DNA of 15,175 nucleotides from an uncultured Eubacteriales bacterium (GTDB lineage Bacteria; Bacillota; Clostridia; Christensenellales; Borkfalkiaceae): contig UQZE01000040.1 in the NCBI GenBank assembly GCA_900545325.1, positions 1 through 15,175 of the forward strand, given 5' to 3'. Both the position numbers and the translations under genes were made by a program. Numbering within the stretch: the first letter of the stretch is position 1; each line of letters opens with the position of its first letter. The notes beneath the pieces were generated by a model, which worked only from the letters and a program-made list of their open reading frames with translations, made no database searches and had not been told where the DNA came from. Below are positions 1 to 5,730 of the stretch, one piece after another.

Positions 1-64
1 CGAAAAAATCTTATTTTTTCTGCTTATTTTCCCTTGACTTTTATTTGCAGGTCTTGTTTACTAA

Positions 65-93
65 ATTATATATGCTCGCGCCCGCTTTGTCAA
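65..93 (-). promoter_or_regulatory. Perfect consensus sigma-A promoter pointing out of the window
   Basis: On the minus strand a TTGACA box (93-88) and a TATAAT box (70-65) are separated by exactly 17 bases. Transcription would start near position 58 and run leftward past base 1. No ATG or GTG start with a ribosome binding site lies in the remaining 58 bases, so the gene it serves, protein or stable RNA, is outside the window. Confidence 0.75.
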
Positions 94-154
94 CCGCAGA
101 ACGAAAATAAAAGCCGGTTCCCCGGTGCAAAAATTTTTTCGTACAAGCCGCGGT

Positions 155-183
155 TAATATCGGCGGGCGTTCGCGCATAAACT
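155..183 (+). promoter_or_regulatory. Sigma-E-like promoter of sigK
   Basis: A -35-like box TAATATC (155-161) matches 6 of 7 positions of the Bacillus sigma-E consensus KMATATT. After 14 bases, CATAAACT (176-183) matches 7 of 8 positions of CATACAHT. The predicted start is near 190, giving a leader of about 28 bases before the ATG at 218. In B. subtilis sigK is transcribed by sigma-E, so the match is biologically sensible. The assignment rests on consensus matching only. Confidence 0.55.
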
Positions 184-217
184 GAACCGTGGCGCATTCC
201 GCGCCGAGGCGGTGTAT

Positions 218-916
218 ATGTTTCTGGATTTTTTATGGTTTATAATCGGCAAAATCGTATTTTTCACGGGCATGATCGGCGAAAAAAATTCCTTTCCCAA
301 GCCCCTGCCCCCCGAAGAGGAAAAAAAATATCTGCTCCTCGCCAAACAGGGCGACGAGGCGGCAAAGGAAAAGCTCATCAATCATAATCTGAGGCTGGTC
401 GTGCACATTGCGAAAAAATACGCGGGGACCATGGAAAACGACGATCTCATATCGGTGGGCAGCATCGGGCTGATCAAGGCGGTGAACACTTACGAACCCG
501 ACAAGGGTTCGCATCTCGCCACATATACGGCGCGCTGTATCGAAAACGAAATACTCATGCTGCTGCGGTCGAACAAGAAATTCCGCAACGACGTATCCCT
601 CACCGACGCCGTGGGCACCGACAAGGACGGCAACGAGTTATCCCTCATCGACCTGCTGTTTGAAAGCGAGGACGGCGTTTTCGCCGCCGCGGAACGCAGA
701 ATCGAGGCCGAAAGGCTGTTGAAGGACATGGAAAAGATACTTACGCCGCGGGAATACAAGGTAATCTGCCTGCGGTACGGGCTGAAAGGCGGGCGGTGCT
801 ATGCGCAGCGGGAGGTAGCGTGTTTTTTAAAGATCTCCCGGTCATACATATCGCGGATAGAAAAAAAGGCGCTCGAAAAACTGCGCGCCCAACTGAAAAA
901 AGAAGATTTCGTATAA
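218..916 (+). CDS. sigK: RNA polymerase sporulation sigma factor SigK
   Basis: This sigma-70 family factor directs late mother-cell transcription during sporulation. From ATG 218 it has 232 residues. Residues 1-20 are hydrophobic (FLDFLWFIIGKIVFF), resembling the membrane-tethering pro-sequence of Bacillus pro-sigma-K that SpoIVFB removes; the following FPKPLPPEEEKKYL also fits SigK. Region 2 spans about 55-117 (NHNLRLVVHIAKKY, then DLISVGSIGLIKAVNTYEP and CIENEILMLLR). The region 4.2 helix-turn-helix is at 197-223 (ISRSYISRIEKKAL). ATG 218 is preferred over GTG 212 because GAGG (206-209) lies 8 bases before it but only 2 before the GTG. The reading frame is uninterrupted, so no skin-type element is inserted. 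SigE is the close alternative, but the N-terminus favours SigK. A convergent permease gene follows beyond a shared terminator. Confidence 0.9.
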   Translation: MFLDFLWFIIGKIVFFTGMIGEKNSFPKPLPPEEEKKYLLLAKQGDEAAKEKLINHNLRLVVHIAKKYAGTMENDDLISVGSIGLIKAVNTYEPDKGSHLATYTARCIENEILMLLRSNKKFRNDVSLTDAVGTDKDGNELSLIDLLFESEDGVFAAAERRIEAERLLKDMEKILTPREYKVICLRYGLKGGRCYAQREVACFLKISRSYISRIEKKALEKLRAQLKKEDFV

Positions 917-920
917 AAAA

Positions 921-950
921 AACGCCCTGCGGCAGATGCCGCGGGGCGTT
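921..950 (-). terminator. Bidirectional intrinsic terminator between sigK and the permease gene
   Basis: AACGCCCTGCGGC (921-933), loop AGAT and GCCGCGGGGCGTT (938-950) form a 13-bp stem with one G-U pair. Read on the minus strand it is followed by eight T (the A run 913-920 of the plus strand is part of it), making it a strong terminator for the permease. On the plus strand the T tract is short, so sigK termination is weaker. Confidence 0.85.
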
Positions 951-967
951 TATAAGTTCTTTGATTA

Positions 968-2500
968 TCAATGCGTAAGGAAGAACATCGCGGTAAACAA
1001 CAAGCCGATAACGACCGTAGTGATGTTGATTTCCTTGATCTTACCCGTGCAGAGCTTAACAAGCACGTATACGATAAGGCCGAGCCCGATACCGTTGGAT
1101 ATATTGTAGGTAAAAGGCATCATCGCGATGGTTACGAACGCGGGGAAAGCAGCCGCGGGATCGAGCCAATCGATCTTGGTAACGCAGTTCATCATGAGTA
1201 CGCCGACATAAATGAGCGCGGCAGCCGTCGCAGCAGACGGAATGAGCTGCGCGATGGGCGAAAGGAACATCGCCACAAAGAAACAGATCGCCACGACGAT
1301 GGAAACGAGCCCCGTTCTTCCGCCTTCGCCGATACCGGCCGAAGATTCGACGAACGTCGTAACCGTAGAGGTACCGCAGATTGCGCCGACGCAGGTCGCA
1401 ACGGCGTCTGCCATCATGGCCCTATTGATGTTGGGAACTTCGCCGTTCTCGTCAAGCAGGTTGCCTCTCGCGCAGGCGCCGTACAGCGTGCCGAGCGTAT
1501 CGAACATATCGACCATGCAGAACGCGAGAGAAGTAGTGATCAAAAGAAGAACGAGCGACGCCACGCTTCCTCCCTCCGAATTTAAAAACGCGGAGAAATT
1601 GAAACCTTCGGTAAACACTTTGCCGACGGCCATCGTGCCGAAATCTTTAAATGCAGACAGCGGATTCCAGTTCAGCGTATTCGCCACGTAACCGGTGATA
1701 ACGCCGTTTGCGTCCGTAGTGGCGGCATAGCCGAGGAAGTAGTTGGAGGTGTACCCCGTGATGGCACCCGCCTCGTCCTTGATATACGTGATGGCTTCCG
1801 GATTGTAGAAACCGCTCACCGTAAGGCCGAGCAGATAATACAAAACCGCGCCGCCCAAAAGCGCCCACAAAATAGCGCCTTTGACATTTTTCTTCGACAT
1901 TGCGACCGTAGCGATCAGTGCGGCAAGCGTTACCAGAATGGGCATGAAACCGGCCCATGTAGCGTCGCCGATAAAGTTCATGGAAACGAGTTTCAAAAGC
2001 GTGGAATCATCGTTGACGACGATCCCCGCATTCTGCAGGCCGAGGAACGCGATGAACAGGCCGATACCTGCAGGGATCGCGACTTTGACGGCATCCGGAA
2101 TGGCGTTGAAGATCGCCTTTCTCAATCCCGTAACGGTCAGAAGAATAAAGACCACGCCGTCGATCAAAACGAAGAGCAGGGCGTTCGCGTACGTGAAATT
2201 CATACCGAAACATACGGTATACACGAAGAACGCGTTCAATCCCATACCCGAAGCCTGCGCAAGCGGCAGTTTTGCCATCAAACCGATCAAAAGCGTGCCG
2301 ACGACGGCGGAAATAGCGGTAGCGATATAGACCGCGCCGAAATAACCGCTGCCCAAATCGCCAAACATGCCCGCGTTGACCATGAGGATATAGACCATGG
2401 TCATGAACGTTACGATACCTGCGGTAACTTCCGTTCTAACGTCGGTGCCTTTTTCGGTCAGCTGAAACTTCTTGTCCAGAAATTCACCAAACTTAGACAT
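968..2500 (-). CDS. AzgA/PbuG-type NCS2 purine permease
   Basis: A 510-residue multi-spanning inner-membrane protein of the AzgA branch of the NCS2 family, which imports adenine, guanine or hypoxanthine, probably with protons. Family signatures are QASGMGLNAFF (82-92), DMFDTLGTLYG (331-341) and VESSAGIGEGGRTGL (384-398). GGAGG stands 7 bases before the ATG. It is about 70 residues longer than the roughly 440 of PbuG; the excess is mainly a polar insert at about 231-310 between membrane segments, containing two similar stretches, DEAGAITGYTSNY (242-254) and DANGVITGYVANT (263-275). It has its own promoter and a 145-base structured leader, and it ends at a strong terminator, so it is monocistronic. 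The exact purine cannot be read from the sequence. Confidence 0.9.
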   Translation of the reverse strand: MSKFGEFLDKKFQLTEKGTDVRTEVTAGIVTFMTMVYILMVNAGMFGDLGSGYFGAVYIATAISAVVGTLLIGLMAKLPLAQASGMGLNAFFVYTVCFGMNFTYANALLFVLIDGVVFILLTVTGLRKAIFNAIPDAVKVAIPAGIGLFIAFLGLQNAGIVVNDDSTLLKLVSMNFIGDATWAGFMPILVTLAALIATVAMSKKNVKGAILWALLGGAVLYYLLGLTVSGFYNPEAITYIKDEAGAITGYTSNYFLGYAATTDANGVITGYVANTLNWNPLSAFKDFGTMAVGKVFTEGFNFSAFLNSEGGSVASLVLLLITTSLAFCMVDMFDTLGTLYGACARGNLLDENGEVPNINRAMMADAVATCVGAICGTSTVTTFVESSAGIGEGGRTGLVSIVVAICFFVAMFLSPIAQLIPSAATAAALIYVGVLMMNCVTKIDWLDPAAAFPAFVTIAMMPFTYNISNGIGLGLIVYVLVKLCTGKIKEINITTVVIGLLFTAMFFLTH

Positions 2501-2645
2501 ATAAACCTCCGATTTTTTGCGGAGTTTGCATCGGCAAAAAAGCCTTTATCTTAAAGTTTTGCGGAAATTTTCCGCAAAAAAAGGGCGCGCCCTTTTCCTT
2601 TAAAAATAAAAATGCGATTTTTGCCCCTGCAAATGCCGCCTCTTA
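2501..2645 (-). promoter_or_regulatory. Structured 5' leader of the purine permease, possible attenuator
   Basis: The predicted transcript carries about 145 untranslated bases. In order it contains a palindrome AAAAGGGCGCGCCCTTTT followed by more T (terminator-like), a GCGG/CCGC hairpin, and just before the start codon CTCCG paired 8 bases later with CGGAG. The last pairing would cover the GGAGG ribosome binding site. I looked for the conserved core of the guanine/adenine riboswitch and did not find it. Control by attenuation is an inference; no ligand can be named. Confidence 0.4.
2557..2596. repeat. Double-hairpin intergenic element, copy 1
   Basis: Plus strand reads TTTTGCGG, 7 bases, CCGCAAAA, then an A run, then the palindrome GGGCGCGCCC with TTTT. 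The same architecture recurs at 8006-8042. Here it lies inside the purine permease leader, 57 bases before the ATG. On the minus strand the GC-rich palindrome is followed by seven T, so it could act as a terminator or attenuator. Confidence 0.6.
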
Positions 2646-2652
2646 GGTTTAT

Positions 2653-2681
2653 ATTTTATCATATTTTTTCGTTACATTCAA
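2653..2681 (-). promoter_or_regulatory. Sigma-A promoter of the purine permease
   Basis: On the minus strand TTGAAT (2681-2676), 17 bases, then TAAAAT (2658-2653). The sequence before the -10 box, TGATAAAAT, is shared with the cyclophilin promoter. Predicted transcription start is near 2646. Confidence 0.65.
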
Positions 2682-2702
2682 TTTTATTTCAATCTTTTTT
2701 CC

Positions 2703-2744
2703 GCACAAAAGCAAAATTCGACATTTTTCACAACCGTTTTGTGC
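2703..2744. repeat. Inverted repeat upstream of the permease promoter
   Basis: GCACAAAA (2703-2710) and TTTTGTGC (2737-2744) are perfect 8-base inverted copies 26 bases apart. The repeat lies between the end of the LysM gene and the permease -35 box. It lacks a T tract in either direction, so it is not a typical terminator; an operator or mRNA 3' end structure is possible. Confidence 0.35.
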
Positions 2745-2755
2745 AATTTGTACAA

Positions 2756-3043
2756 TCACTCCTCTATCACGACGGGCATCGCGTAAAAAACATACTCCGC
2801 TCGGTTGAGGGCGCGGAGGCTTTCCTCGCTTTTTTTAAACCTTTCCGCGATCGAAGCGTAGGTTTCGCCCGCTTCGGCAATATGCACGAAACGGCAAGGA
2901 CGGGAAATATAAACGAGTTCGCCCTCGGCTATTTCCCCCGTAAGGCGGTTTTCCGCGATCAATCTTTCCATCGGAACCGAAAAGCGGCGGCAGAGGCTCA
3001 GAACGCCGTCCCCCTCGCCCGCGCGCACGACAAAACTTTCCAT
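2756..3043 (-). CDS. Small two-LysM-domain protein
   Basis: A 95-residue protein made of two LysM modules and little else. LysM1 spans about 4-47 (FVVRAGEGDGVLSLCRRF, then a central ENRLTGEIAEGELVYI) and LysM2 about 52-94 (FVHIAEAGETYASIAERFKK, ALNRAEYVFYAMPVVI). LysM binds peptidoglycan or chitin-like glycans. There is no signal peptide, as in several spore coat or cortex LysM proteins that assemble from the mother-cell cytoplasm. No ribosome binding site precedes the ATG; a CATACCCT sequence resembling a sigma-E -10 box lies 17 bases upstream of it. The gene is divergent from the spoVB-like gene. A spore-envelope role is inferred from domain content and context, not shown. Confidence 0.75.
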   Translation of the reverse strand: MESFVVRAGEGDGVLSLCRRFSVPMERLIAENRLTGEIAEGELVYISRPCRFVHIAEAGETYASIAERFKKSEESLRALNRAEYVFYAMPVVIEE

Positions 3044-3059
3044 ACTTGATGATATTCGC

Positions 3060-3067
3060 AGGGTATG
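3060..3067 (-). promoter_or_regulatory. Sigma-E-like -10 box upstream of the LysM gene
   Basis: Minus strand CATACCCT matches 7 of 8 positions of the sigma-E -10 consensus CATACAHT. The region 14-15 bases further upstream matches the -35 consensus poorly. The start would be about 10 bases before the ATG, leaving almost no leader. Low confidence. Confidence 0.3.
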
Positions 3068-3237
3068 AAATTTATTACAGCTATTTCAGTCTATTAAAAT
3101 ACTTTCGTCTGTTATTCGACGATTTTAAGCACCCGTTAATCGCCGGACGTCGGTTATTCGCCCTATAAAAAAGCTTTCCGCGCGTTCCCGTAAGCGGCCG
3201 CAAGCGTATGAAAGGGGTTTCAAATCGCCGCGCGGCC

Positions 3238-3266
3238 GTATATTTTAGGGACAAACAGAATAAGTT
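3238..3266 (+). promoter_or_regulatory. Possible sigma-E-like promoter of the spoVB-like gene
   Basis: GTATATT (3238-3244) matches 6 of 7 of the sigma-E -35 consensus. After 14 bases AATAAGTT matches only 5 of 8 of the -10. Bacillus spoVB is sigma-E dependent, which makes a promoter here plausible, but the -10 is weak. The rest of 3044-3298 shows no gene. Confidence 0.3.
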
Positions 3267-3298
3267 AAAATGTCGGACTTTATCGGCGATATAAAGAG

Positions 3299-4849
3299 GT
3301 GATTATTATCAGAAGGCTGTACAAGACGGCGGCGATCGTAACCGTATTTTCCGTTGCCGAAAAATTTTTGGGATTTGTTTACAGAATTTTCCTGTCGCGC
3401 AGCATCGGCTCGGAAGGCGTGGGACTTTACCAGATCGCGCTTTCCGTGTTCGCCGTCCTGCTCACCGTTTCGTGCTCGGGCATTCCCGTAACGATCTCGC
3501 GGCTGATGACGAAATACAAGGCGCTCGGCCAGCCGCAGAAAGAACGGAGCGTGATTTCCGCGGGACTGCTGCTCGCCGTCATCATCAGCCTGCCGCTGCT
3601 GCTCGTCTTCCTGCTCGGACACGGGGCCTTCGGCTTCCTCTTTACCGACGAACGGTGCATGGCGGTATTTCTCATCGTCCTGCCCGCGCTCACCTTTAAC
3701 TGCGTTTATTCCGTGCTCCGCGGCGTATTCTGGGGCAACAAGGACTTCCTTCCGTACAGCATTATAGAGCTTTTGGAAGAAGTGGTCATGATTATTCTCG
3801 GCGTGGTGCTCATCACGGGCGCGACGAGCGTTTTCGAGGGCGCGAAACGCGCGGCGTTCGCCGTGCTCGGTTCCTACGTGTTTTCCTTCGCCGCAGGCAT
3901 GGCCGTATTCTTTTTAAGGGGCGGACGGTTCGCCAACCCCAAAAAGGAACTCGTGCCGCTCTTCGGTTCGGTACTGCCCATCACGGCGATGCGCACGGCA
4001 AATTCGGTCATTACCTCGCTCGTTTCCATCATTCTGCCGCTGCGTCTCGTAGCCGCAGGGCTGACCAATACGGAGGCGCTCTCTTTATTCGGCAGCGCGT
4101 TCGGCATGGCGATGCCGCTCCTCTTTGTTCCGTCCACCGTGCTCGGCTCCTTCGTGCTCGTACTGATACCCGAAATTTCGGAAAATTACTATAAGCGGGA
4201 CGCCGTTTCCCTCAAAGCCAACATCGAAAAGGCGGTGAAACTGAGCGTATTCACCTCCTGCCTCTTCATTCCGCTCTATCTCGTGCTCGGCGAGGAGATC
4301 GGCGTGCTCGTCTACCACGACGCGCAGAGCGGCGTGTATCTGGCGCATTCGGCGTTTCTGATGCTCTTTATGGGGATTTCGGGGCTTTCGACCTCGGTGC
4401 TCAATTCCATGGGCTTAGAGAAAAAAACGCTGCTTTATTACATCGTGAGCGCCCTGGTCATGCTGGCCTGCATCTGGTTCCTGCCGAAATTCATCGGCGT
4501 GTATTCGCTCATAGCGGGCTTTACCGTCGTGTACGGCGCGACTTCGGTGATGAACCTTAGGCTCATCAATAAAAAAAGCCGGGTAAAACCGAATTATCTC
4601 AAATTCGTTTTACTCGGCATAGCCTTTCTCATTCCGTCCGCGGCAGTGGGATTCCTGCTCGAAAACCTCCTGATCGATTATTTAGGCAATTTGCTGACCT
4701 TGATCGTGATCGGCGGGGTGATGACCGTGTTCAACGTACTTCTGTACGCGGTGTTCGGGCTTATCGACCTTTCCGTTCTGAAAAAACTGCCGATCCTCCG
4801 CAAGTTCAAAAAGCGCGAAAAGCGCAAGGCCTCGCCCGCGCGGCGCTGA
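3299..4849 (+). CDS. spoVB: SpoVB/MurJ-like polysaccharide flippase
   Basis: About 516 residues with roughly 12-14 membrane segments, of the MOP superfamily branch that includes SpoVB and MurJ. Such proteins flip lipid-linked glycan precursors across the membrane; SpoVB is needed for spore cortex synthesis in Bacillus. The N-terminal region aligns with SpoVB in order: FLGFVYRIFLSRSIGSEGVG, GIPVTISRLM, VLRGVFWGNKDFLPYSI. The C-terminus is a basic tail (FKKREKRKASPARR). The start is uncertain: GTG 3299 overlaps the ribosome binding site AAAGAGGTGAT (3293-3303), and there is no in-frame ATG before it. ATT 3305 or ATC 3308 would be better spaced. The stop codon abuts that of the convergent folT. 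Paralogous flippases exist, so the exact name is probable rather than certain. Confidence 0.8.
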   Translation: MIIIRRLYKTAAIVTVFSVAEKFLGFVYRIFLSRSIGSEGVGLYQIALSVFAVLLTVSCSGIPVTISRLMTKYKALGQPQKERSVISAGLLLAVIISLPLLLVFLLGHGAFGFLFTDERCMAVFLIVLPALTFNCVYSVLRGVFWGNKDFLPYSIIELLEEVVMIILGVVLITGATSVFEGAKRAAFAVLGSYVFSFAAGMAVFFLRGGRFANPKKELVPLFGSVLPITAMRTANSVITSLVSIILPLRLVAAGLTNTEALSLFGSAFGMAMPLLFVPSTVLGSFVLVLIPEISENYYKRDAVSLKANIEKAVKLSVFTSCLFIPLYLVLGEEIGVLVYHDAQSGVYLAHSAFLMLFMGISGLSTSVLNSMGLEKKTLLYYIVSALVMLACIWFLPKFIGVYSLIAGFTVVYGATSVMNLRLINKKSRVKPNYLKFVLLGIAFLIPSAAVGFLLENLLIDYLGNLLTLIVIGGVMTVFNVLLYAVFGLIDLSVLKKLPILRKFKKREKRKASPARR

Positions 4850-5497
4850 TCACCTGATGTCTACTTTCAACGGTTTGACCGCGTTGAGCGCGGGGATTAT
4901 CCCGAAGAGCAGCGCATAGTTGAACACGTTGTTCCAGATCTGACCTTTGAAGAACAGGCGGTACGCGACGTAACCGAAATAACTCACGCCCGTGCCGAAT
5001 TTTTCGGACACGTAATCCACGACGGCGGTGGAAAATCCCATCGCCTTATTGTAGAAATAAAAGCCCGTGCTGTTGATGCCCACCGTACATATAAAGAACG
5101 AAACGAAGCACACGATTGCGAGTTTTACGTACACGGCGCCTTTGAACGAAAGCCTTATGTTCATGATAAGGCCGCCGAGAAAGGCGAGCATTCCCGTGGA
5201 CAGTCCCACCCAAGGCATATAAATCATACCCCAGGAGTTGTAGAGATACCCGGCAAGATCCCCGACGTAACAGGCGGCGAATCCGCTGAGCGGCCCGAGC
5301 AGTATTCCCGCAAGGGCGGAAACGACGATGGTGATGGAAAACTGCACGTCGAAGAACTTGAATTCCAAGAACATGTTCGTAACGACGGACAGCGCCGCGA
5401 CCACCGCGACGTAGGCGATCCTCTGTCCCGCGGACTTTGAAAGGATCAGTTCGGAAAAGAAAACTCTTTTCCATGCAGCTGTTTCAGCTTTCTGCAT
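4850..5497 (-). CDS. folT: ECF transporter S component, probable folate transporter FolT
   Basis: A 215-residue integral membrane substrate-binding subunit of an energy-coupling factor (ECF) vitamin transporter; it would work with the EcfA/A'/T module encoded elsewhere. From ATG 5497 the order is a short cytoplasmic start, then about six membrane segments, with the S-component hallmark ALAGILLGPLSGFAACYVGD (61-80) and the following PWVGLSTGMLAFLGG. The start is set by GGGAGG (5512-5507) 9 bases upstream; a longer upstream frame runs through the riboswitch and is not real. The folate assignment rests on the tetrahydrofolate riboswitch directly upstream more than on the protein. Regulation is by riboswitch, terminator and a hairpin over the ribosome binding site. 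The 3' end touches spoVB with no base between. Confidence 0.85.
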   Translation of the reverse strand: MQKAETAAWKRVFFSELILSKSAGQRIAYVAVVAALSVVTNMFLEFKFFDVQFSITIVVSALAGILLGPLSGFAACYVGDLAGYLYNSWGMIYMPWVGLSTGMLAFLGGLIMNIRLSFKGAVYVKLAIVCFVSFFICTVGINSTGFYFYNKAMGFSTAVVDYVSEKFGTGVSYFGYVAYRLFFKGQIWNNVFNYALLFGIIPALNAVKPLKVDIR

Positions 5498-5505
5498 AAT
5501 AAAAA

Positions 5506-5530
5506 ACCTCCCGAAAATTTTTGGAGAGGT
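5506..5530 (-). promoter_or_regulatory. Hairpin covering the folT ribosome binding site
   Basis: On the minus strand ACCTCTCC (5530-5523) can pair with GGGAGGT (5512-5506), leaving one bulged T and a 10-base AT-rich loop. The 3' arm is the Shine-Dalgarno sequence of folT itself, so the pairing would block initiation in transcripts that pass the upstream terminator. Confidence 0.5.
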
Positions 5531-5533
5531 CCG

Positions 5534-5557
5534 AAAAAAAGGCCGCCGTAAGCGGCC
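5534..5557 (-). terminator. Riboswitch-controlled terminator of folT
   Basis: On the minus strand GGCCGC (5557-5552), a 5-base loop, GCGGCC (5546-5541) and seven T (5540-5534) form an intrinsic terminator, 5 bases after the riboswitch core. The sequence CCGTT-GCA-AACGG (5568-5556) can form a competing hairpin that uses both the 3' P1 strand and the first bases of the terminator, a ready on/off switch. Confidence 0.8.
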
Positions 5558-5561
5558 GTTT

Positions 5562-5653
5562 GCAACGGACGCGCAAAAACACCGCAGCCGACAGGCTTTC
5601 GTTTGCAAACAACATCCCATTTTGCAACACTTAACGCGTTTTTGCTACTCTGC
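5562..5653 (-). promoter_or_regulatory. Tetrahydrofolate (THF) riboswitch
   Basis: The minus strand carries the conserved THF riboswitch core in order: GAGTAG (5650-5645), CGCGTTAAGTG (5638-5628), ATGGGATG (5620-5613), ACGAA (5602-5598), TGCGGT (5586-5581) and CGTCCG (5571-5566). All expected stems form: P1 GCAG/TTGC, P2 CAAAAAC/GTTTTTG (7 bp), P3 TTGCAAA/TTTGCAA (7 bp), P4 AGCC/GGCT with a tetraloop. The stem sequences differ from the Firmicutes examples I recall while pairing is kept, which is compensatory change. It begins at the predicted transcription start and is followed by a terminator, so folate sufficiency should turn folT off. Confidence 0.9.
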
Positions 5654-5660
5654 ACGAACT

Positions 5661-5689
5661 ATATTACACGATTTTCCTCCATAAGTCAA
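5661..5689 (-). promoter_or_regulatory. Sigma-A promoter of the folT riboswitch transcript
   Basis: Minus strand TTGACT (5689-5684), 17 bases, TAATAT (5666-5661). The predicted start, about 5654, coincides with the first base of riboswitch stem P1. Confidence 0.8.
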
Positions 5690-5717
5690 CATATTTTTTC
5701 CGCGTTGCGGCATAATA
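5689..5717 (+). promoter_or_regulatory. Possible sigma-G-like promoter of the DUF421 gene
   Basis: CATAATA (5711-5717) fits the forespore sigma-G -10 consensus CATWMTA, and ACATA (5689-5693), 17 bases before, matches 4 of 5 of GMATR. A sigma-A reading has no acceptable -35. The predicted start falls on or next to the ATG at 5723. Low-confidence consensus match. Confidence 0.35.
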
Positions 5718-5730
5718 ATCATATGATTAT
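5715..5730. repeat. 16-base perfect palindrome over the DUF421 start codon
   Basis: ATAATCATATGATTAT is a perfect palindrome centred between 5722 and 5723, so the start codon ATG (5723-5725) is inside it and it overlaps the putative -10 box. It could be an operator. Confidence 0.5.

Noticed and set aside
971..1691. Plus-strand frames opposite the purine permease
   Set aside because: Low-complexity charged translations opposite a well-supported membrane protein gene; no start signals.
2501..2650. Guanine/adenine riboswitch before the purine permease
   Set aside because: The conserved purine riboswitch loops and three-way junction bases are not found on the minus strand.
2703..2744. Terminator of the LysM gene
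   Set aside because: The inverted repeat has a 26-base spacer and no T tract after it on the minus strand; listed only as an inverted repeat.
5603..5722. N-terminal extension of the DUF421 protein by 40 residues
   Set aside because: The extension reads backwards through the THF riboswitch and the folT promoter; the family starts at the second Met (5723).
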